Origin: Hyphomicrobiales bacterium
Lineage (GTDB): Bacteria; Pseudomonadota; Alphaproteobacteria; Rhizobiales; Xanthobacteraceae
DNA length: 64,000 nucleotides
Direction: 5' to 3'
NCBI GenBank assembly: GCA_017305715.1
Contig: JAFKKG010000011.1
Span: forward strand, 124,001-188,000
The notes below the pieces were generated by a model. It saw only the letters and a program-made list of their open reading frames with translations. It made no database searches and was not told the origin of the DNA. This document shows, piece by piece, positions 61,873 to 64,000 of this stretch. The translations under genes were made by a program, and so were the position numbers. The stretch's first letter is position 1. Each line of letters opens with the position of its first letter.

Positions 61873-62628
61873 TCAGGGGGATGCCACCAGGCGATAGCCG
61901 ATGCCGCGCACCGCCTGCAGGAACAACGGATTGGCCGGGTCTTTTTCGATCTTGCGGCGCAGCCGGTTGATCTGCACGTCGACGGCGCGTTCGTTGACGG
62001 TACCGCCGCCGGTCAGTGCCGCGCGCGGCACGGTCTCGCCCGGGCTCAGGCTCAGGATGCGCAGCATCTCGCGTTCGCGGTCGGTGAGGTGGATGATCTC
62101 TTCGCCCTCGCGCAATTCGCCGCGCTCGAGGTGATAGATGTAGGGTCCGAACGCGATCTGCTCGAGCGTCTCGACCGGCGGCGCCGCGGTGCGCTTGAGG
62201 ATGTTGCCGATCCGCAGGACCAGTTCGCGCGGCTCGAACGGCTTTGCCACATAATCGTCGGCGCCGATCTGCAGGCCTTCGATCCGGGCTTCCGCCTCAT
62301 GGCGCGCCGTCAGCATGATGATCGGCACCGACGAGGACGAGCGGATGAACCGCGCGAGGTCGAAGCCGGTTTCGCCGGGCATCATGACGTCGAGGATGAG
62401 CAAGTCGAAATGCAGGCCGAGCAATTTGGCACGGGCATCGGTGGCGCTCGCCGCGGTGGTGACGCGATAGCCCTCGCCGGAAAGGAACCGCGACAGCAGG
62501 TCGCGGATGCGGCGGTCGTCATCGACCAGCAGCAGATGCGGCGCATCGTCGGCCATTTGCCGCGGCGTCCGTATGGCGGCGGTGACGGTCGCTGCGTTGG
62601 CGGTTGCGCTGACAGTTCCTTGGGCCAC
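61873..62628 (-). CDS. OmpR/PetR-type response regulator
   Basis: A 251-residue regulator. An N-terminal extension (about 28 residues) leads to the receiver (HLLLVDDDRRIRDLLSRFL, phosphoacceptor D80 in LLILDVMMPGETGFD, Lys in YVAKPFEPREL) and the OmpR-type winged helix (TDREREMLRILSLSPGETVPRAAL, VDVQINRLRRKIEKDPANPLFLQAVRGIGYRL). It is nearest in form to PetR/OmpR. In Rhodobacter capsulatus PetR follows the MarR-type PetP as here, so the order MarR-OmpR-kinase may be a conserved unit. Nothing shows the target genes. Confidence 0.92.
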   Translation of the reverse strand: MAQGTVSATANAATVTAAIRTPRQMADDAPHLLLVDDDRRIRDLLSRFLSGEGYRVTTAASATDARAKLLGLHFDLLILDVMMPGETGFDLARFIRSSSSVPIIMLTARHEAEARIEGLQIGADDYVAKPFEPRELVLRIGNILKRTAAPPVETLEQIAFGPYIYHLERGELREGEEIIHLTDREREMLRILSLSPGETVPRAALTGGGTVNERAVDVQINRLRRKIEKDPANPLFLQAVRGIGYRLVASP

Positions 62629-62630
62629 GG

Positions 62631-63173
62631 TTACTCCCTGGGTTTCTTGCTGCTGCCGAAGATCGTCTCCAGCACCTTGTCGGGATCGTCGCGATCGATC
62701 ATCGCGCGCAGGAATTGCCGCACCGCTTCCTGGCCGGCCGGATCGATCTCCTGCACGGCGCGGTTGATGCGATCGGTCTGCAGCCCGGCGAGTTTCGCGA
62801 CCAGCGTTTCGCCCTTCGGCGTGGCGTAAAGCAGGCGCTGCCGGCGGTCGTTATTGCCGGTCTTCTGCACGATGTAGCCTTCGTCCAGCAGTTGCTTGAG
62901 CACCCGGCCCAGCGACTGCTTGGTGATGCGCAGAACGTCCAGGAGATCGGCGACCTTGAGGCCGGGATAGCGATGGACGAAATGCATCACCCGGTGATGG
63001 GCGCGGCCGAAGCCGAACGCTTCGAGCTCATGGTCGGCATCGCCGACGAAGTCGCGATAGGCGAAGAACAGCAGCTCGATGATATCCCAGCGCAGTTCAT
63101 TGGCGCGGCCAGCGGCGTCGCTTCCCTTCGAATCGGGGTCGCCGGCGGCCGTCGAGAAATTTATGTCAGTCAT
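62631..63173 (-). CDS. MarR-family transcriptional regulator (PetP-like)
   Basis: A 180-residue winged-helix regulator. RWDIIELLFFAYRDFVGDADHELEAFGFGRAHHRVMHFVHRYPGLKVADLLDVLRITKQSLGRVLKQLLDEGYIVQKTGNNDRRQRLLYATPKGETLVAKL matches the MarR fold with helix-turn-helix and wing. It ends with a long helix for dimerisation. ATG 63173 is the conserved start; a longer frame exists. The region around its start codon is a perfect dyad, likely its own operator. Two bases separate it from the response-regulator gene. Known PetP proteins in Rhodobacter are of this kind. Confidence 0.9.
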   Translation of the reverse strand: MTDINFSTAAGDPDSKGSDAAGRANELRWDIIELLFFAYRDFVGDADHELEAFGFGRAHHRVMHFVHRYPGLKVADLLDVLRITKQSLGRVLKQLLDEGYIVQKTGNNDRRQRLLYATPKGETLVAKLAGLQTDRINRAVQEIDPAGQEAVRQFLRAMIDRDDPDKVLETIFGSSKKPRE

Positions 63174-63182
63174 GTTGACATA
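63162..63182. promoter_or_regulatory. MarR operator overlapping the MarR start codon
   Basis: TATGTCA (63162-63168), 7-base centre, TGACATA (63176-63182): a perfect dyad. It covers the MarR ATG at 63173 and overlaps the -35 box of a plus-strand promoter. Self-repression is the likely function. Confidence 0.6.
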
Positions 63183-63203
63183 TCTTGGGTTCAATGTTAC
63201 AAA
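63175..63203 (+). promoter_or_regulatory. Candidate sigma-70 promoter toward ilvE
   Basis: TTGACA (63175-63180), a perfect -35, is followed 17 bases on by TACAAA (63198-63203) as -10. It points to ilvE, 324 bases away from the -10, and is overlapped by the MarR operator. The gap 63174-63526 (353 bases) otherwise contains a strong hairpin at 63454-63479. Confidence 0.55.
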
Positions 63204-63453
63204 ACTGCCAGCCACGACGAAACTTTAAGTCGTTTCGACCTGGGCGACGTTTGAGGCGACCTGAAAAGCCAGCGATGGCGGCATGGGCCGCGAATTGGAC
63301 TACCGTGCGATTGTCGAGCGGCATTTGCGCAAACATACTGGACTTCGGCATTCCGCAAAAGCATGTCCTGTGGACGTGTTGGCGATGGAAACCGGCTGTG
63401 AAGCAGGTGTAGCTGACGTCGAGACCAATCAAGCCAGCGGGCCGGGAAAAACG

Positions 63454-63479
63454 GGCCGGCGCCAGGGATCGCGCCGGCC
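63454..63479. other. Strong GC stem-loop in the ilvE leader
   Basis: GGCCGGCGC (63454-63462), loop CAGGGATC, GCGCCGGCC (63471-63479), 47 bases before the ilvE ATG. There is no T-run after it. It could be a leader hairpin or a pause structure; a related CGGGCCGG stretch stands just before it. Confidence 0.5.
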
Positions 63480-63526
63480 GGGCTGGCGGCAGCCAAGGAA
63501 GCAGGAAAAGGGCGGGAAGCAGGAAG

Positions 63527-64000
63527 ATGAGTTTGAAATTCGATATCCGTCCGACCACCAGTCCGACGTCAGAACAGGATCGCACGGCCAAGCTCGCGGA
63601 TCCCGGCTTCGGCCGGGTTTTCACCGATCACATGGCGATCGTCCGCTACAACCAGGCCAAGGGCTGGCATGACGCGCGCATCGAATCGCGGGCGAACTTC
63701 CCGCTCGATCCGGCCGCCGCCGTGCTGCATTACGCGCAGGAGATTTTCGAGGGCCTCAAGGCCTACAAGCGCGACAACGGCGTCAACCTGTTCCGCCCCG
63801 ACGCCAATGCCAGACGCTTCAGGGATTCGGCCGAGCGCATGGCGATGGCGCCGCTCCCCGAATCCGTGTTCATCGAAGCGGTCGAACAACTCGTGCGCAT
63901 CGACAGCGCCTGGATTCCGGGCGGCGAGGGCAGTCTCTATCTGCGCCCCTTCATGATCGCGAGCGAGACCTTCCTCGGCGTCAAGCCGTCCTCGGAATAC
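63527..64000 (+). CDS. ilvE: Branched-chain amino acid aminotransferase, N-terminal part
   Basis: The gene starts at ATG 63527 (GCAGGAAG upstream) and runs off the end after 158 codons with no stop. The protein begins FDIRPTTSPTSEQDRTAKLADPGFGRVFTDHM and contains LHYAQEIFEGLKAYKR and VNLFRPDANARRFRDSAERMAMAPLPE, which are conserved in class IV BCAT proteins (BCAT type II, eukaryote-like). The PLP Lys lies past the window's end. It should make or degrade Val, Leu and Ile. A hairpin and a promoter lie upstream. Confidence 0.93.
   Translation, partial: MSLKFDIRPTTSPTSEQDRTAKLADPGFGRVFTDHMAIVRYNQAKGWHDARIESRANFPLDPAAAVLHYAQEIFEGLKAYKRDNGVNLFRPDANARRFRDSAERMAMAPLPESVFIEAVEQLVRIDSAWIPGGEGSLYLRPFMIASETFLGVKPSSEY

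Noticed and set aside
63283-63672. 129-codon plus-strand frame before and over the ilvE start
   Set aside because: Overlaps the clear N-terminus of ilvE in another frame; low-complexity basic sequence.

Overview
The window is GC-rich, densely coded bacterial chromosome from an alphaproteobacterium, most likely Bradyrhizobium or a close relative (Nitrobacteraceae). The evidence is the family content (DUF6101, DUF2093, DUF4170 and DUF6622 proteins, a PetP/PetR-like regulator pair, an EnvZ-like kinase, a TipF-like degenerate EAL protein, a CtrA-type site) and several palindromic intergenic repeat families typical of that group. I saw no rRNA, tRNA, CRISPR array, prophage, integrase or transposase. 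Most of it is core genome.

Layout. 1-6.9 kb: the end of ubiA, a DUF6101 gene, then a tightly overlapping run tldE - CysQ-like phosphatase - DUF4170 - DUF374 acyltransferase - waaA - lpxK, closed by a convergent DUF2093 gene; this is the Kdo/lipid A block. 7-12.1 kb: a dienelactone-hydrolase-like protein without its catalytic serine, xseA, a lipase-like hydrolase behind a TetR-type double palindrome, and a cassette of two small membrane proteins around a winged-helix regulator. 12.2-21.9 kb: purD, an amidohydrolase, an HpcH/HpaI aldolase, a serine beta-lactamase-fold hydrolase, a GAF histidine kinase, a 0.7 kb repeat field, an acyl-CoA dehydrogenase and a fluoroacetate-dehalogenase homologue. 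22-29.2 kb: tadA, a pseudouridine synthase with a very long disordered N-terminus, rsmD, mutL, a DUF2892/ECF sigma pair, a small secreted protein and arfB. 29.4-38.9 kb: an active/inactive M16 peptidase pair, a DUF-type secreted protein, lspA-ileS, an acetyltransferase, ribF and a cheY-like gene.

39-43.1 kb is the clearest accessory module: a LysR regulator, a small protein, pirin, DoxX and an Old Yellow Enzyme, all on the minus strand. Two nearly identical 37-bp sites lie 73 and 75 bases upstream of doxX and the Old Yellow Enzyme gene, so they look like one electrophile- or quinone-responsive regulon. 43.3-50.9 kb: a HAD phosphatase, the degenerate EAL protein, a YihY/holin-like membrane pair, a class III aminotransferase, an AraC regulator and an SDR. 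51-55.5 kb: prmB-moaE-moaD-pgsA and uvrC. 55.8-60.5 kb: an outer-membrane beta-barrel with a CtrA-type site, a cold-shock protein, rlmJ, an RNase T2 and three small secreted proteins. 60.5-64 kb: histidine kinase, OmpR-type regulator and MarR regulator as one minus-strand unit, whose operator overlaps a plus-strand promoter pointing at ilvE, which runs off the end.

I found no obvious large undescribed system. The best leads are the paired LysR-type sites, the fully conserved defluorinase residue set, the sigma/DUF2892 operon with its leader hairpin, the MarR operator shared with the ilvE promoter, and the degenerate EAL protein.
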